Below are positions 9,737-18,976 of a DNA stretch of 64,000 bases, one piece after another. This DNA comes from Thermoanaerobacterium sp. CMT5567-10 (GTDB taxonomy: Bacteria > Bacillota > Thermoanaerobacteria > Thermoanaerobacterales > Thermoanaerobacteraceae). The notes under the pieces were generated by a model, which saw nothing but the letters and a program-made list of their open reading frames with translations, searched no databases and was not told the DNA's origin. The first letter of the stretch is position 1. Every line of letters starts with the position of its first letter. Made by a program: the position numbers and the translations under genes. The stretch lies in contig NZ_CP130558.2 of NCBI RefSeq assembly GCF_030534315.2, positions 1,912,501 to 1,976,500 on the forward strand, read 5' to 3'.

Positions 9737-10765
9737 ATGTTTGCTCTATCAAGGGATATAGGAATTGACCTTGGCACGGCATCTGTACTTGTCTATATGA
9801 AGGATGAGGGGATCGTTTTAAACGAACCATCTGTTGTTGCAATTGACAGGAATACAGATAAGATACTTGCAGTAGGCGATGAAGCAAAGAGAATGGTAGG
9901 CAGGACGCCGGGGGATATTGTAGCAGTTAGGCCTATGAGTGCTGGTGTTATTTCAGATTACGATATAACTGAGAAAATGCTTAAATATTTTATTCAAAAG
10001 GCCTGCGGCGGGGGAATTATAATGAGGCCCAGAATAATGATATGCATACCCAGTGAGGTTACGCAAGTTCAAAAAAGGGCTGTTATAGATGCTGCTGTAC
10101 ATGCAGGCGCCAGAAGAGCTTTTTTGATTGAAGAGCCTATAGCCGCAGCTATAGGTGCAGGGCTTGACATAGAAAAGCCTTGCGGGAATATGGTAGTTGA
10201 TATTGGGGGAGGCACCACTGATGTTGCTGTTATTTCTCTTGGTAACGCAGTGGTGTCTAAAAGTATAAAAGTAGCTGGGAATAATTTTGACGATGCGATA
10301 ATAAGGTACATACGTAGAAAATACAATATCATAATCGGAGACAGAACTGCTGAAGAGATAAAAATAAATATAGGTTCTGCTTATGAAAAAGATAAGGAAG
10401 AATTTATGACCGTTAAAGGAAGAAGTTTGATATCTGGCCTACCTAAGAGTTTCGATATAAGCTCAAAAGAAGTTACTGAAGCACTTCAAGAACCATTAGC
10501 TAATATAATAGATCTAGTTCATAATGTATTAGAGAAGACTCCTCCAGAATTAGCAGCAGATATATGCGATCGTGGCATTGTACTTACTGGTGGTGGTTCT
10601 TTGCTACATGGGTTGGACAAGCTGCTGGAGGAAAAGATGGATGTGCCAGTAATACTAGCTAATGATCCTATATCTTGTGTAGCTTTGGGAACAGGAAAAG
10701 CACTGGATTCTTTACCTTTGATGGAAGATCATGAAACGGTAGTTGATGCATTTAAAATCAAGTAA
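9737..10765 (+). CDS. mbl: MreB-like actin homologue Mbl
   Basis: MreB-family filaments position the elongation machinery under the membrane of rod-shaped cells. The 342-residue protein has the actin-fold nucleotide motifs: phosphate 1 DLGTASVLVY near residue 11, phosphate 2 DIGGGTTDVAVI near 155, and the adenosine motif TGGGSLLHGL near 285. I name it mbl rather than mreB because of the spoIIID-mbl-flagellar rod gene order; mreB usually sits with mreCD. AGAAGGGTG precedes the ATG. Fourteen bases separate it from the rod genes, so cotranscription is likely. Confidence 0.88.
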   Translation: MFALSRDIGIDLGTASVLVYMKDEGIVLNEPSVVAIDRNTDKILAVGDEAKRMVGRTPGDIVAVRPMSAGVISDYDITEKMLKYFIQKACGGGIIMRPRIMICIPSEVTQVQKRAVIDAAVHAGARRAFLIEEPIAAAIGAGLDIEKPCGNMVVDIGGGTTDVAVISLGNAVVSKSIKVAGNNFDDAIIRYIRRKYNIIIGDRTAEEIKINIGSAYEKDKEEFMTVKGRSLISGLPKSFDISSKEVTEALQEPLANIIDLVHNVLEKTPPELAADICDRGIVLTGGGSLLHGLDKLLEEKMDVPVILANDPISCVALGTGKALDSLPLMEDHETVVDAFKIK

Positions 10766-10779
10766 GAGGGTGTTATAAA

Positions 10780-11526
10780 ATGCTAAGAGGTCTTTATACA
10801 GCCTCATCTGGAATGATAGCACAGCAGAAAATAGTAGATGTGCTTTCAAATAACATTGCAAATGTAAATACAACAGGTTACAAGAAGGATACTGTAACGA
10901 CAATGGCGTTTCCTGATTTCATGGTTACAAGAAACGGCGGTGACAATGTACCGTATAATGGCAATATAGGCAATATGGATTATGGTGTTTTGGTTGAGAC
11001 CTTTAATACGAATTTCTCAGAAGGAAGTATTGAAAAGACTGGTGGGAAGCTGGACTTTGCCATAGATGGTTCAGGATTTTTTACTGTCAGTACTCCAAAT
11101 GGCATAAGGTACACAAAGGATGGTTCTTTTACATTGAATAGCAATGGATACCTTGTGACGAAGGATGGCTATTATGTAATGGGGCAGAATGGGCCTATAC
11201 AGCTTAATAACGGGGATATATCTGTTGATGATTTTGGAAATATCAGTTTGAACGGTCAAACTGTTGACAAGCTGAATATTGTTGACTTCAGCAATTACAG
11301 TACATTAAGGAAAGAAGGTAGTAACCTGTTCTTTACAAGTGGAGGACAGGCTATACCTGCTAGCGGGTTAGTTAAGCAGGGGTATTTAGAAGGTTCCAAC
11401 GTGAATCCTGTAGATGAGATGGTGACCATGATCAGTGCCATGAGAACTTATGAAGCAAATCAAAAGACAGTGTCAGCCTTTGATGAAACACTTGATAAGG
11501 CTGTAAATGAAGTGGGAAGAATATAA
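10780..11526 (+). CDS. flhO: Flagellar basal-body rod protein, FlgF/FlhO type
   Basis: It builds the proximal or distal rod of the flagellum and is exported by the flagellar type III system, so it has no cleaved signal. The 248 residues begin with the rod signature SNNIANVNTTGYKKD, contain the central FlgE/F/G domain and end with the conserved amphipathic helix (EMVTMISAMRTYEANQKTVSAFDETLDKA). The length is typical. It follows mbl by 14 bases and precedes a longer paralogue by 19 bases, the same order as mbl-flhO-flhP of Bacillus. Confidence 0.88.
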   Translation: MLRGLYTASSGMIAQQKIVDVLSNNIANVNTTGYKKDTVTTMAFPDFMVTRNGGDNVPYNGNIGNMDYGVLVETFNTNFSEGSIEKTGGKLDFAIDGSGFFTVSTPNGIRYTKDGSFTLNSNGYLVTKDGYYVMGQNGPIQLNNGDISVDDFGNISLNGQTVDKLNIVDFSNYSTLRKEGSNLFFTSGGQAIPASGLVKQGYLEGSNVNPVDEMVTMISAMRTYEANQKTVSAFDETLDKAVNEVGRI

Positions 11527-11545
11527 ATAAGAAAGGTGGTTAAAT

Positions 11546-12346
11546 ATGATAAGGGCATTGTGGTCTGCAGCATCAGGCATGAATGCGCAGCAGCTTAATG
11601 TGGATGTAATCTCAAATAACCTTGCCAATGTGAATACGACATCTTTTAAAAGGGACAGAGCAGAATTTCAGGATTTGATGTACCAGACTCTTCAGACAGA
11701 AGATGTAAATGCAGGACAGGGAAGGCCTGTAAACATGCAAGTTGGGGTAGGTGTAAGGCCTTCAGCAATAGTTAAGGATTTTACTGAGGGGAGTTTACAA
11801 GAAACTGATAACCCACTGGATGTAGCGTTAGATGGAGAGGGATTTTTTGCCGTATTGGGTCCTGACGGGAATACATACTACACAAGGGATGGAAGTTTTA
11901 AATTAAGCGTAGATCAAAATACAGCCACACTTACTACGGCTGATGGATATCCCGTTTTAGACGATGGAGGAAACCCAATAACATTTGACAGTACCCAAAA
12001 AGATATATCTATATCGCCACTCGGCGTCATATCTGTCAAAGATTCTGATGGAACGCAGCAGGATGTAGCGACTTTGGGAATCTACAATTTCCAAAATCCA
12101 GATGGTCTATTAGATAAAGGTAGCAATCTCTATGAAGCTACAGCTGCATCTGGCGATCCTGGAACAAGAGACGATTTTCAGGGCAAAATGGGAAATGTCC
12201 GCCAAGGCTTTTTAGAGACTTCAAATGTTCAAGTTGTAAATGAAATGGTAAACATGATATCAGCTCAAAGGGCTTACGAATTAAATTCAAAGGCTATTCA
12301 AGCAGCAGATGATATGCTTAGCATTGCCAATAATTTAAGGAGATAA
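11546..12346 (+). CDS. flhP: Flagellar basal-body rod protein, FlgG/FlhP type
   Basis: This distal-rod protein has 266 residues, close to standard FlgG. The N-terminal rod motif is SNNLANVNTTSFKRD and the C-terminal helix is NEMVNMISAQRAYELNSKAI, both close to the canonical FlgG forms. The central region holds the FlgG-like DGEGFFAV segment. An AGAAAGGTGG ribosome-binding site precedes the ATG. It is cotranscribed with the preceding rod gene and the following rod-binding gene. FlgG is the better functional label if the Bacillus-style name is not wanted. Confidence 0.9.
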   Translation: MIRALWSAASGMNAQQLNVDVISNNLANVNTTSFKRDRAEFQDLMYQTLQTEDVNAGQGRPVNMQVGVGVRPSAIVKDFTEGSLQETDNPLDVALDGEGFFAVLGPDGNTYYTRDGSFKLSVDQNTATLTTADGYPVLDDGGNPITFDSTQKDISISPLGVISVKDSDGTQQDVATLGIYNFQNPDGLLDKGSNLYEATAASGDPGTRDDFQGKMGNVRQGFLETSNVQVVNEMVNMISAQRAYELNSKAIQAADDMLSIANNLRR

Positions 12347-12370
12347 ATTTTCAATTGGAGGAAGTTTTAA

Positions 12371-12712
12371 ATGAACATAGATCCCGTAAGTAGCATAGAA
12401 GAGATGAATCAAATAAATCAGTTAAATATTAATACAAATACCGATGATTTTCAAAAAGCCATACAGGACGCTATGAATAGCAAAGACAAAGAGAAATTGA
12501 AAGAAGCTTGCCGAGACTTGGAAGCGGTATTTGTAAATCAAATGTTGACTGAAATGAGAAACACAATACCGAAAGATCCACTTACTGGCGATGACTTTGC
12601 AACAGATGTATTTACAACAATGATGTACGACAACTATGCACAGGAAATAGCGAAAAACGCCAATTTAGGAATAGCTGATGCCATGTACAACCAATTGTCA
12701 AAAAAGATATAA
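12371..12712 (+). CDS. FlgJ-like rod-binding protein (no muramidase domain)
   Basis: The 113 residues match the N-terminal rod-binding domain of FlgJ (EACRDLEAVFVNQMLTEMR, then DVFTTMMYDNYAQEIAKN), which acts as a scaffold for rod assembly. The glucosaminidase half of the proteobacterial FlgJ is absent, as is usual in Firmicutes. It begins 24 bases after the flgG homologue with a GGAGGAAG site, and a terminator follows. It ends the spore/shape/flagella block before the IS element. Confidence 0.85.
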   Translation: MNIDPVSSIEEMNQINQLNINTNTDDFQKAIQDAMNSKDKEKLKEACRDLEAVFVNQMLTEMRNTIPKDPLTGDDFATDVFTTMMYDNYAQEIAKNANLGIADAMYNQLSKKI

Positions 12713-12775
12713 AAATTGAGATAAAGTGACAACCGTCCGCAAAATGCGGTTCTATGATAAGTTAAGGTTTAAACC

Positions 12776-12810
12776 ATAACCGCTCTGTGTATTAAGGGCG
12801 GTTATTTATT
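12776..12810 (+). terminator. Terminator after the flagellar rod genes
   Basis: A perfect 8-bp stem ATAACCGC/GCGGTTAT with a 14-base loop is followed by TTATT. The CCGC/GCGG core recurs in the terminators at 30667 and 44229. Confidence 0.65.
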
Positions 12811-12862
12811 GTTTATAAACCTCTTAGTGTATAATTTTAGTAGGCGGTAAAAAATAGAAAAA

Positions 12863-12887
12863 GGAAGGTATCCAAAAAATACCTTCC
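12863..12887. repeat. Perfect hairpin just outside the left end of the first IS
   Basis: Nine-base arms GGAAGGTAT and ATACCTTCC pair perfectly around a seven-base loop. It sits 13 bases left of the IS terminal repeat and could shield the element from read-through or be part of the target. Confidence 0.6.
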
Positions 12888-12900
12888 ATTCGCATGAATC

Positions 12901-14516
12901 ATCCGCTATAATGTTTAAATAGAAAAAACAAAAAAAGCGTTATAGAGGTGATTACATGCTAGATATAAGTTTAAACGAAAATGAAATAAATTTCAAGGAT
13001 TTAGAAGCGGAAATTTACAAATTAGTTTGCGAAGAAGCTTGTAAAATAATGGCTCAAATCCTCATGAAGATAGATGATATGTTACTAGAAAAAAGGGACA
13101 AAAAAGAATATAGATGTAAAGGTAAAAAGCATACAAACATAAAAACAATTATGGGCACTGTTGAATTTGATAAAAGAATTTATGAACATATAAATAGTGA
13201 AGGGAAAAAGGAATATGTTTATCTTTTAGATGAGTATTTAAAAATGGATACAATAGGGCATATATCAACAAATCTTATTGAAAAAGTTGTAGAAAATGTA
13301 ACAGAAATGTCATATAGAGAAGCAGCGAAAAATATAGAATCATTAACAAATCAAAGCATAAGCCATACAACTGCATGGAATATAATACAAAAGGTTGGAG
13401 AAAAAATAGCAGAATTAGAAAAACAAGATATAAAACTATTCAAAGAAAACAAATTAAGAGGAGAAAAAGAAACAAAAATATTATTTCAAGAAATGGATGG
13501 ATTATGGTTATCAATGCAAGGCAAAGACAGACCAAAAGGCAAAAAAAGCAGGGGAAAAAAAGAAATAAAATTAGCAGTAGCATACGACGGATGGGTAAAA
13601 AGAAGCCCGGGAAGTAATGAATATATAACACATAATAAAATAGTATGTGCAGGATTTGCAAGCAGCAAAGAATTTAAAGAATTAGTAGATGCAACGATAG
13701 CAAAAGAATACAACATAGACGAAATAGAAATAAAGATAATAAATGGAGATGGAGCAAGTTGGATTAAAGAAAGTTTAGGAGAAGAAGGAGTATATTTTCA
13801 ATTAGATCCATTTCATAAAAGCCAAGCAGTAATAAGGAATATAGAGAACAAAAAAGATGCCTGCAAATTGATGAAAATGCTAGATGAAGGGAAAGCAGAA
13901 GAAAGTCTAGAATACATAGCGAAATTAATGATAGAGCAAAAAGATGATGAAAAGCAAATGAAGAAATTAGAAAAACTATATAACTATTTAGTAGCCAATA
14001 AGGAAGGGATAAAACCATACCAAAAGAGAGAAGAAATAAAAATACCAGAAGCCCCAGAAGGGATAGAATACAAACATTTAGGAACAATGGAAAACAATAT
14101 ATTTGACACATTGGCGCGCAGAATGAATGCGGGAAAAATGAGTTGGACAGAAAAAGGTGCGAACAATTTAGCAAAGATACTAGCCTTAAAGACAAGCGGA
14201 AAACTTAATAGTGTTGTAGAAACATACTTTAATGTTATAATATCAGAAGAAAAATTAGCAGAGATAAAAGAAGAAATAAAATTATCAGCAGCGGATGTAA
14301 ACAAAAAGCAGAAAAAAGCAAAAACATATCATATGCAAAGAGGCGATATGCCGTTTGAAGGTTGTGCAATGACAAACGGCAGAAAAACAATAAGAGAAAT
14401 ACTCAGATACAAATGTTTAAGTGAATTAAAAGTCATATAAAAGGCGGAATATGAAGATAAGAATGGAGTAAAAATAATTGCACGAAAATTCACAACACAT
14501 TAAACATTATACGGAT
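12901..14516 (+). mobile_element. ISLre2-type insertion sequence, copy A
   Basis: The ends are set by imperfect terminal inverted repeats: ATCCGCTATAATGTTTAA at 12901-12918 and, reversed, ATCCGTATAATGTTTAA at 14500-14516. They differ by one inserted base. The element carries a single transposase gene. I cannot see a target duplication, so the borders may shift by a few bases. It sits between the flagellar rod genes and fabZ. Confidence 0.75.
12956..14440 (+). CDS. ISLre2-family (UPF0236) transposase, copy A
   Basis: The 494-residue protein has the UPF0236 layout: a helical N-terminal region, an MGTVEFDKRIYEH beta segment, the helix-turn-helix-like YREAAKNIESLTNQSISHTTAWN, then the catalytic half with QEMDGLWL and INGDGASWIKE acidic positions and a Lys-rich tail. 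The frame is intact, so the element may be active. Codon use is extremely A-rich, which creates several long shadow frames. The AGAGGTG ribosome-binding site can pair with the left terminal repeat at 12903-12914. Confidence 0.88.
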   Translation: MLDISLNENEINFKDLEAEIYKLVCEEACKIMAQILMKIDDMLLEKRDKKEYRCKGKKHTNIKTIMGTVEFDKRIYEHINSEGKKEYVYLLDEYLKMDTIGHISTNLIEKVVENVTEMSYREAAKNIESLTNQSISHTTAWNIIQKVGEKIAELEKQDIKLFKENKLRGEKETKILFQEMDGLWLSMQGKDRPKGKKSRGKKEIKLAVAYDGWVKRSPGSNEYITHNKIVCAGFASSKEFKELVDATIAKEYNIDEIEIKIINGDGASWIKESLGEEGVYFQLDPFHKSQAVIRNIENKKDACKLMKMLDEGKAEESLEYIAKLMIEQKDDEKQMKKLEKLYNYLVANKEGIKPYQKREEIKIPEAPEGIEYKHLGTMENNIFDTLARRMNAGKMSWTEKGANNLAKILALKTSGKLNSVVETYFNVIISEEKLAEIKEEIKLSAADVNKKQKKAKTYHMQRGDMPFEGCAMTNGRKTIREILRYKCLSELKVI

Positions 14517-14593
14517 AAAATTTGAAGAAAAAAATTTGCCAACAACTACTTGACACAAACTATAAACCTTATCAATTTTCATATTTTATTTAA

Positions 14594-14610
14594 CTATGGT
14601 ATAATCATAG
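14594..14610. promoter_or_regulatory. Probable -10 region of fabZ inside a small palindrome
   Basis: TATAAT lies at 14600-14605, flanked symmetrically by CTATG and CATAG. No convincing -35 is seen at the right distance. The symmetry may be chance or an operator. Confidence 0.4.
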
Positions 14611-14639
14611 TAAAAAGCAAAAAAGTAGGAGTGACTTAG

Positions 14640-15071
14640 ATGTTAGATAATGAGGAAATCAGGGAGGTCATACCCCACAGGTATCCATTTTTGATGATTG
14701 ACAGGGTATTGGAAATCGAAGACAACAAAAAAGCTGTAGGCATAAAAAGCGTTTCTGCAAATGAACCATATTTTCAAGGGCATTTTCCGGGGAATCCTAT
14801 TATGCCGGGTGTATTGATTGTAGAGGCCATGGCACAGCTTGGTGGAATAACTGTGATGTATGGAAAAGATAACAATAACAAGATAGGACTTTTTACAGGC
14901 ATCAATAAGTGCAAATTTAAAAGGGTAGTTAAGCCGGGAGACCAGCTTATGATTGAAGTTGAGATAATTTCATCAAAATTAAATCTTGTGAAAGCGAAGG
15001 GCATTGCGACAGTTGATGGTGATTTGGCAGCAGAGGCTGAAATATCATTTATGCTGGTGGATAAAAATTAA
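14640..15071 (+). CDS. fabZ: 3-hydroxyacyl-[ACP] dehydratase FabZ
   Basis: FabZ removes water from beta-hydroxyacyl-ACP in the fatty-acid elongation cycle. The 143-residue hot-dog-fold protein carries the family signature HFPGNPIMPGVLIVEAMAQ, with the catalytic histidine in GHFPG and the glutamate in VEAMAQ. It begins with the usual DNEEIREVIPHRYPFLMIDRV. AGGAG precedes the ATG. It stands apart from other fatty-acid genes, 16 bases upstream of murJ, linking membrane and wall synthesis genes in one transcript. Confidence 0.95.
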   Translation: MLDNEEIREVIPHRYPFLMIDRVLEIEDNKKAVGIKSVSANEPYFQGHFPGNPIMPGVLIVEAMAQLGGITVMYGKDNNNKIGLFTGINKCKFKRVVKPGDQLMIEVEIISSKLNLVKAKGIATVDGDLAAEAEISFMLVDKN

Positions 15072-15087
15072 AGCGAAGGTGCATTAA

Positions 15088-16644
15088 ATGTCAACAGTCA
15101 GAAAAACTGCTAAAGCTGCAGGGCTTGTGATGGCTATAACATTTATAAGCAAAATAACTGGATTTTTAAGAGAGGTAGTTTTGGGTTCAAAATTTGGAAC
15201 AACGAAAGATGTAGATGCTTACAATATGGCCCAGAACATACCTATGGTTTTGTTTGCCGCAATTGCTGCATCCATCGGTACTACAGTTATACCGCTTTTT
15301 TCCGATTATCTGGCCAAAAAAGGAAAGGATAAGGCGTTTGAATTTATAAATAATCTTTTAAACGTCATAATTTTAATGACGGTAGTATTTACAATAATTG
15401 GTGCAATTGCATCGCCTATGATAGTCAAAATCATGGCTCCTGGATTTAAAGGCGATGCTTACTATGAGACATTGAAACTTACGATGATATTATTGCCAGT
15501 TATGATATTTATTGCGGCGTCAAATATCATAACTGGTGTTTTGCAGTCACTTCAGCACTTTGCTGTACCTGCCATGATAGGCATACCCTACAACATTATT
15601 ATAATAGGAACGGCACTGATGTACGGTACAAAGTACGGCATATATGGAGTGGCTTTGGCAACTGTTGTAGGCTCAATCATTCAGGTGTTGATACAACTTC
15701 CGGTGCTTATCAAATTTGGATTTAAGTACAGATTTGTGTTAAATTTAAAGGATGAAAGCATAAAAAAAGTAATAATTTTGGCAATACCGGTTCTTATAGG
15801 GACGTCCATACAAGTCATAAATACATATGTGGACAGGATGATAGCATCATATTTACCGGCAGGAAGTATTGCAGCATTGAACTATGCTAACAGGCTCATA
15901 GGTTTCGACATATTTTCGATGGCAATAGCAATTGTAATATATCCAATGCTTTCAAGGTATTTTGCATCAAACAACATAGATGAGTTTATAAAAGGAATTA
16001 AGATGGCGGTAAAAGCGATACTTTATATAATGATTCCAGTTACAGTAGGTGCCATTATCTTCAGAGTTCCAATCGTAAGGATTTTATTTGAAAGAGGAGC
16101 TTTTGATGAAAGGTCTACTTATCTTACATCTATTGCTTTCATGTTTTACAGCTTAGGCATGACTGCCAATGGACTTAGAAATGTGCTAAGCAGAGGCTTT
16201 TACTCTTTGAAAGATACAAGGACTCCTATGATAAACGGTGCTATTGCAGTACTTATAAATATCGGGCTTAATTTAGTTATCGTCAGGTACCTTGCATTAG
16301 GCGGATTAGCATTATCTACTTCAGTTGCTGCCACTGCTGCATCATTGATGCTTATGTATTCCTTGAGAAAAAAGATTGGTAGAATTGGAGGGAATGAAAT
16401 AGCATCTTCTTTTGTAAAAGCTTTAATAGGCTCAGCCATTATGGGAGTTTTTGCACACTTTGTCTACAATGGGCTTTCTAAATTTGTGACTGGAGGGAAG
16501 ATATATGATGCTTTATCACTTTTTGTAACAGTACTTATAAGTGCTTTTATATACTTTCTATTTATTTTGTTAACTGATAATTCTATGGTAAGTTATGTAA
16601 AAAAAGGTGCAAGTATAATTAAAGGGAAATTAGCCAAGGAATGA
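15088..16644 (+). CDS. murJ: Lipid II flippase MurJ (MviN family)
   Basis: MurJ moves lipid-linked peptidoglycan precursor across the membrane. The 518 residues form about 14 membrane helices. The N-terminal segment (ISKITGFLREVVLGSKFG) with its conserved arginine is characteristic of the MOP-superfamily flippases, and the RGAFDERST loop is conserved in MurJ. The frame is full length. It follows fabZ by 16 bases and is followed closely by a ferredoxin-type gene. Confidence 0.92.
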   Translation: MSTVRKTAKAAGLVMAITFISKITGFLREVVLGSKFGTTKDVDAYNMAQNIPMVLFAAIAASIGTTVIPLFSDYLAKKGKDKAFEFINNLLNVIILMTVVFTIIGAIASPMIVKIMAPGFKGDAYYETLKLTMILLPVMIFIAASNIITGVLQSLQHFAVPAMIGIPYNIIIIGTALMYGTKYGIYGVALATVVGSIIQVLIQLPVLIKFGFKYRFVLNLKDESIKKVIILAIPVLIGTSIQVINTYVDRMIASYLPAGSIAALNYANRLIGFDIFSMAIAIVIYPMLSRYFASNNIDEFIKGIKMAVKAILYIMIPVTVGAIIFRVPIVRILFERGAFDERSTYLTSIAFMFYSLGMTANGLRNVLSRGFYSLKDTRTPMINGAIAVLINIGLNLVIVRYLALGGLALSTSVAATAASLMLMYSLRKKIGRIGGNEIASSFVKALIGSAIMGVFAHFVYNGLSKFVTGGKIYDALSLFVTVLISAFIYFLFILLTDNSMVSYVKKGASIIKGKLAKE

Positions 16645-16659
16645 TAAGGAGTGATGACT

Positions 16660-17778
16660 TTGAAATCGAAAGTATACTATTACAATATGAGGGCTTCAAG
16701 ACAGTCAGGAAGTTTATCTTCAAAAGTCGCCAGATTGTTTGACGTTGCAGGATTTAAAAATATTTTTACGAAAGATGATTTGGTTGCGATAAAATTACAC
16801 TTTGGAGAAAAGGGAAATAATGCGTATATAAATCCGATTTTTGTAAGGCAGATTGTTGACAAGGTTAAGGCAAATGGCGGAAAACCATTTTTGACAGATT
16901 CTAACACTCTTTATAAAGGAAGCCGTTCAAATGGCGTTGACCATTTGATTACAGCTATAGAAAATGGATTTGCATATGCTGTTGTCAACGCACCTCTTGT
17001 AATAGCAGATGGGATATTTAGCAAAGACTCTGATGATGTAGAGATAAACAAAAAACATTTCAAGACAGTTAAGATATCTTCTAATATAAGCAATGCTAAT
17101 TCTATGATAGTGCTTTCACATTTTAAAGCACATGAGATTGCTGGATTTGGTGGTGCCATAAAAAACCTTGCAATGGGTTGTGCCCCAAGAGCAGGGAAAC
17201 AGCAGCAGCACTCAACGGTAAGCCCTAAAGTAGGCAAAAATTGTACTGCTTGTCAGACTTGTATAAAAAACTGTCCAGAAGATGCCATATCACTGGTAGA
17301 TGGCAAAGCTTACATAGATCCTGATAAGTGCATTGGCTGCGGCGAATGTATAACAATGTGCCAGTACGATGCCATAAATCCACAGTGGGGTACAGATATG
17401 GATGAATTTGTTGAAAGAATGACAGAATATGCCTATGGTGCATACATCAATAAAAAAGGCAAAATAGCATTTATGAATTTCGTGATGAATGTGACGCCAC
17501 TATGTGATTGTACGCCGTGGAGCGATGCGCCGATTGTGCAAGATATAGGTATACTAGCATCATTTGATCCTGTTGCTATAGACAAGGCAAGCTTTGATCT
17601 TGTAAATAGACAAGCAGGAAATCCTCATTCTGTACTAGGGGATGTAGGCCGTGGTCTCAAAGAAGGTGATGATAAATTTGTATCTGTCCATCCTAAGACC
17701 AGAGGTGACATACAATTTGAATACGGTGAAGAGTTGGGGATGGGTACTACAGATTATGAGCTTGTTGAATTAAAATAA
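16660..17778 (+). CDS. DUF362 protein with two 4Fe-4S ferredoxin motifs
   Basis: The DUF362 domain spans the bulk of the protein (KLHFGEKGNNAYINP, SNTLYKGSR, LSHFKAHEIAGFGGAIKNLAMG). Inserted near residues 185-240 are two ferredoxin motifs, CTACQTCIKNCP and CIGCGECITMCQ; in the second the usual Pro after the fourth Cys is Gln. The physiological role of the family is unknown; electron transfer is inferred. I chose TTG 16660 because AAGGAG at 16646-16651 is spaced 8 bases from it; ATG 16654 and GTG 16651 overlap that site. It follows murJ by 15 bases. Confidence 0.85.
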   Translation: MKSKVYYYNMRASRQSGSLSSKVARLFDVAGFKNIFTKDDLVAIKLHFGEKGNNAYINPIFVRQIVDKVKANGGKPFLTDSNTLYKGSRSNGVDHLITAIENGFAYAVVNAPLVIADGIFSKDSDDVEINKKHFKTVKISSNISNANSMIVLSHFKAHEIAGFGGAIKNLAMGCAPRAGKQQQHSTVSPKVGKNCTACQTCIKNCPEDAISLVDGKAYIDPDKCIGCGECITMCQYDAINPQWGTDMDEFVERMTEYAYGAYINKKGKIAFMNFVMNVTPLCDCTPWSDAPIVQDIGILASFDPVAIDKASFDLVNRQAGNPHSVLGDVGRGLKEGDDKFVSVHPKTRGDIQFEYGEELGMGTTDYELVELK

Positions 17779-17804
17779 TGCAGGGAAACCTGTATTATTT
17801 TTTT
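17774..17804 (+). terminator. Terminator after the DUF362 gene
   Basis: An 11-bp stem (AATAATGCAGG with CCTGTATTATT, one G-T pair), a GAAA loop and a long T-run. Confidence 0.92.
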
Positions 17805-17874
17805 TAAAAAAGAAGAAATTTGTATACGATTATAGTATAATGTATGTATAAGGTTAAAAAGGGAGAGGTCAATG

Positions 17875-18021
17875 ATGGAAAAATACATTATTATAATACC
17901 GATTGCAGGAGTACTGACGGTAGCGTTGCTTTTTTTAATAATGCTTTCAATGATTAAGTTTTCTGACAAGTACATAAATAAAAAAGAAGAGAAAAACAAA
18001 AAAGAAGACAAGCTGAATTGA
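17875..18021 (+). CDS. Small single-pass membrane protein, 48 residues
   Basis: MEKYIIIIP opens a hydrophobic segment of about 24 residues followed by a Lys/Glu-rich cytoplasmic tail (KKEEKNKKEDKLN). A GGGAGAGG site at 17861-17868 fits the second of two adjacent ATG codons. A TATAAT box is present at 17836-17841 without a good -35. The terminator upstream means it has its own promoter. I do not recognise the family; the ribosome-binding site and the membrane-then-charge pattern support a real gene. Confidence 0.6.
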   Translation: MEKYIIIIPIAGVLTVALLFLIMLSMIKFSDKYINKKEEKNKKEDKLN

Positions 18022-18065
18022 GGACATTGATGTCCTTTTTTTATACAATAATAATATAGAAAGGT

Positions 18066-18890
18066 ATGATTAAGGTGAATAGAGGATTTAAAAGAAATGA
18101 AATTGATGGTGTTGTTTTTTATACGATACCTGCCTTTGAAAATACAGGAAAGGTTAGACATCTTTTTTCAACTAGAATAGCTGGTATAAGTGGTGGACCT
18201 TACAGTTCTCTTAACTTAAGCCTTACAAGGTACGATGATAAAGGAAATGTGCATGAAAATTTTAGGCGTATATGCCATGCTGCAAATATCAATTACGATG
18301 ACATGGTATTTTCAAATCAAGTTCATTCAGATGGCATTAGAATGGTAACCAGCAGTGATAAAGGTAAAAACTTTGGCTTAAGCGATATAAAAAATGCAGA
18401 TGCTTTAATGACAAACGAAAGCGGCATACCCATTGTGACATTTTATGCTGACTGCACACCTCTTTATTTCTTAGATCCTGTAAAAAACGTCATAGCATTA
18501 GCACATGCCGGATGGAGAGGCACGGTGAAAGAGATAGGGCCTAAGACGGTAGAAGCTATGGTAAATACTTTTGGCTCCGATAAAAAAGATATACTCGCAG
18601 CTATAGGTCCAGCCATTGGTGTGTGCTGCTATGAAGTTGGCAAAGACGTGGTAGATGAGGTATCAAAACTTGATATTGATTTAGATAAAGTTCTAATAGA
18701 TAATGGCAATGAGAAGTGGATGTTAAATCTTGAGATGACAAATTACCTTGAGCTTATAAAATGTGGTCTTAAAGACGATAATATAACCGTTTCAGGGCTT
18801 TGCACCTCTTGTTGCTCTGATGAGTTTTATTCTTACAGAAGGGACAAGGGAAAGACCGGAAGCATGGCAGCATTTATGGAATTAATATGA
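18066..18890 (+). CDS. pgeF: PgeF/YlmD-family laccase-domain protein (purine nucleoside phosphorylase-like)
   Basis: Members of this family (YfiH, YlmD) have been described as purine nucleoside phosphorylase/adenosine deaminase enzymes and, for E. coli PgeF, as editing enzymes in peptidoglycan precursor synthesis. The 274 residues carry all family motifs: NQVHSD near 85, ADCTPLYFLD near 137, HAGWRGT with a zinc histidine near 150, and the Cys-rich IGVCCYEVG and SGLCTSCC. The end YSYRRDKGKTGS is standard. The start codon has a poorly spaced AAAGG upstream, so the N-terminus is uncertain by a few residues. Confidence 0.88.
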   Translation: MIKVNRGFKRNEIDGVVFYTIPAFENTGKVRHLFSTRIAGISGGPYSSLNLSLTRYDDKGNVHENFRRICHAANINYDDMVFSNQVHSDGIRMVTSSDKGKNFGLSDIKNADALMTNESGIPIVTFYADCTPLYFLDPVKNVIALAHAGWRGTVKEIGPKTVEAMVNTFGSDKKDILAAIGPAIGVCCYEVGKDVVDEVSKLDIDLDKVLIDNGNEKWMLNLEMTNYLELIKCGLKDDNITVSGLCTSCCSDEFYSYRRDKGKTGSMAAFMELI

Positions 18891-18976
18891 GAAAAATACA
18901 AAAAACGCTTAATATTATTGTTAGAATAGCCGATAAAATAATTATGAGCAAAATTAATACATGAGGTGATAAGGCA

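Noticed and set aside
13440-14304. Several long minus-strand frames rich in Leu, Phe and Ser
   Set aside because: They are shadows of the very A-rich transposase gene on the other strand.
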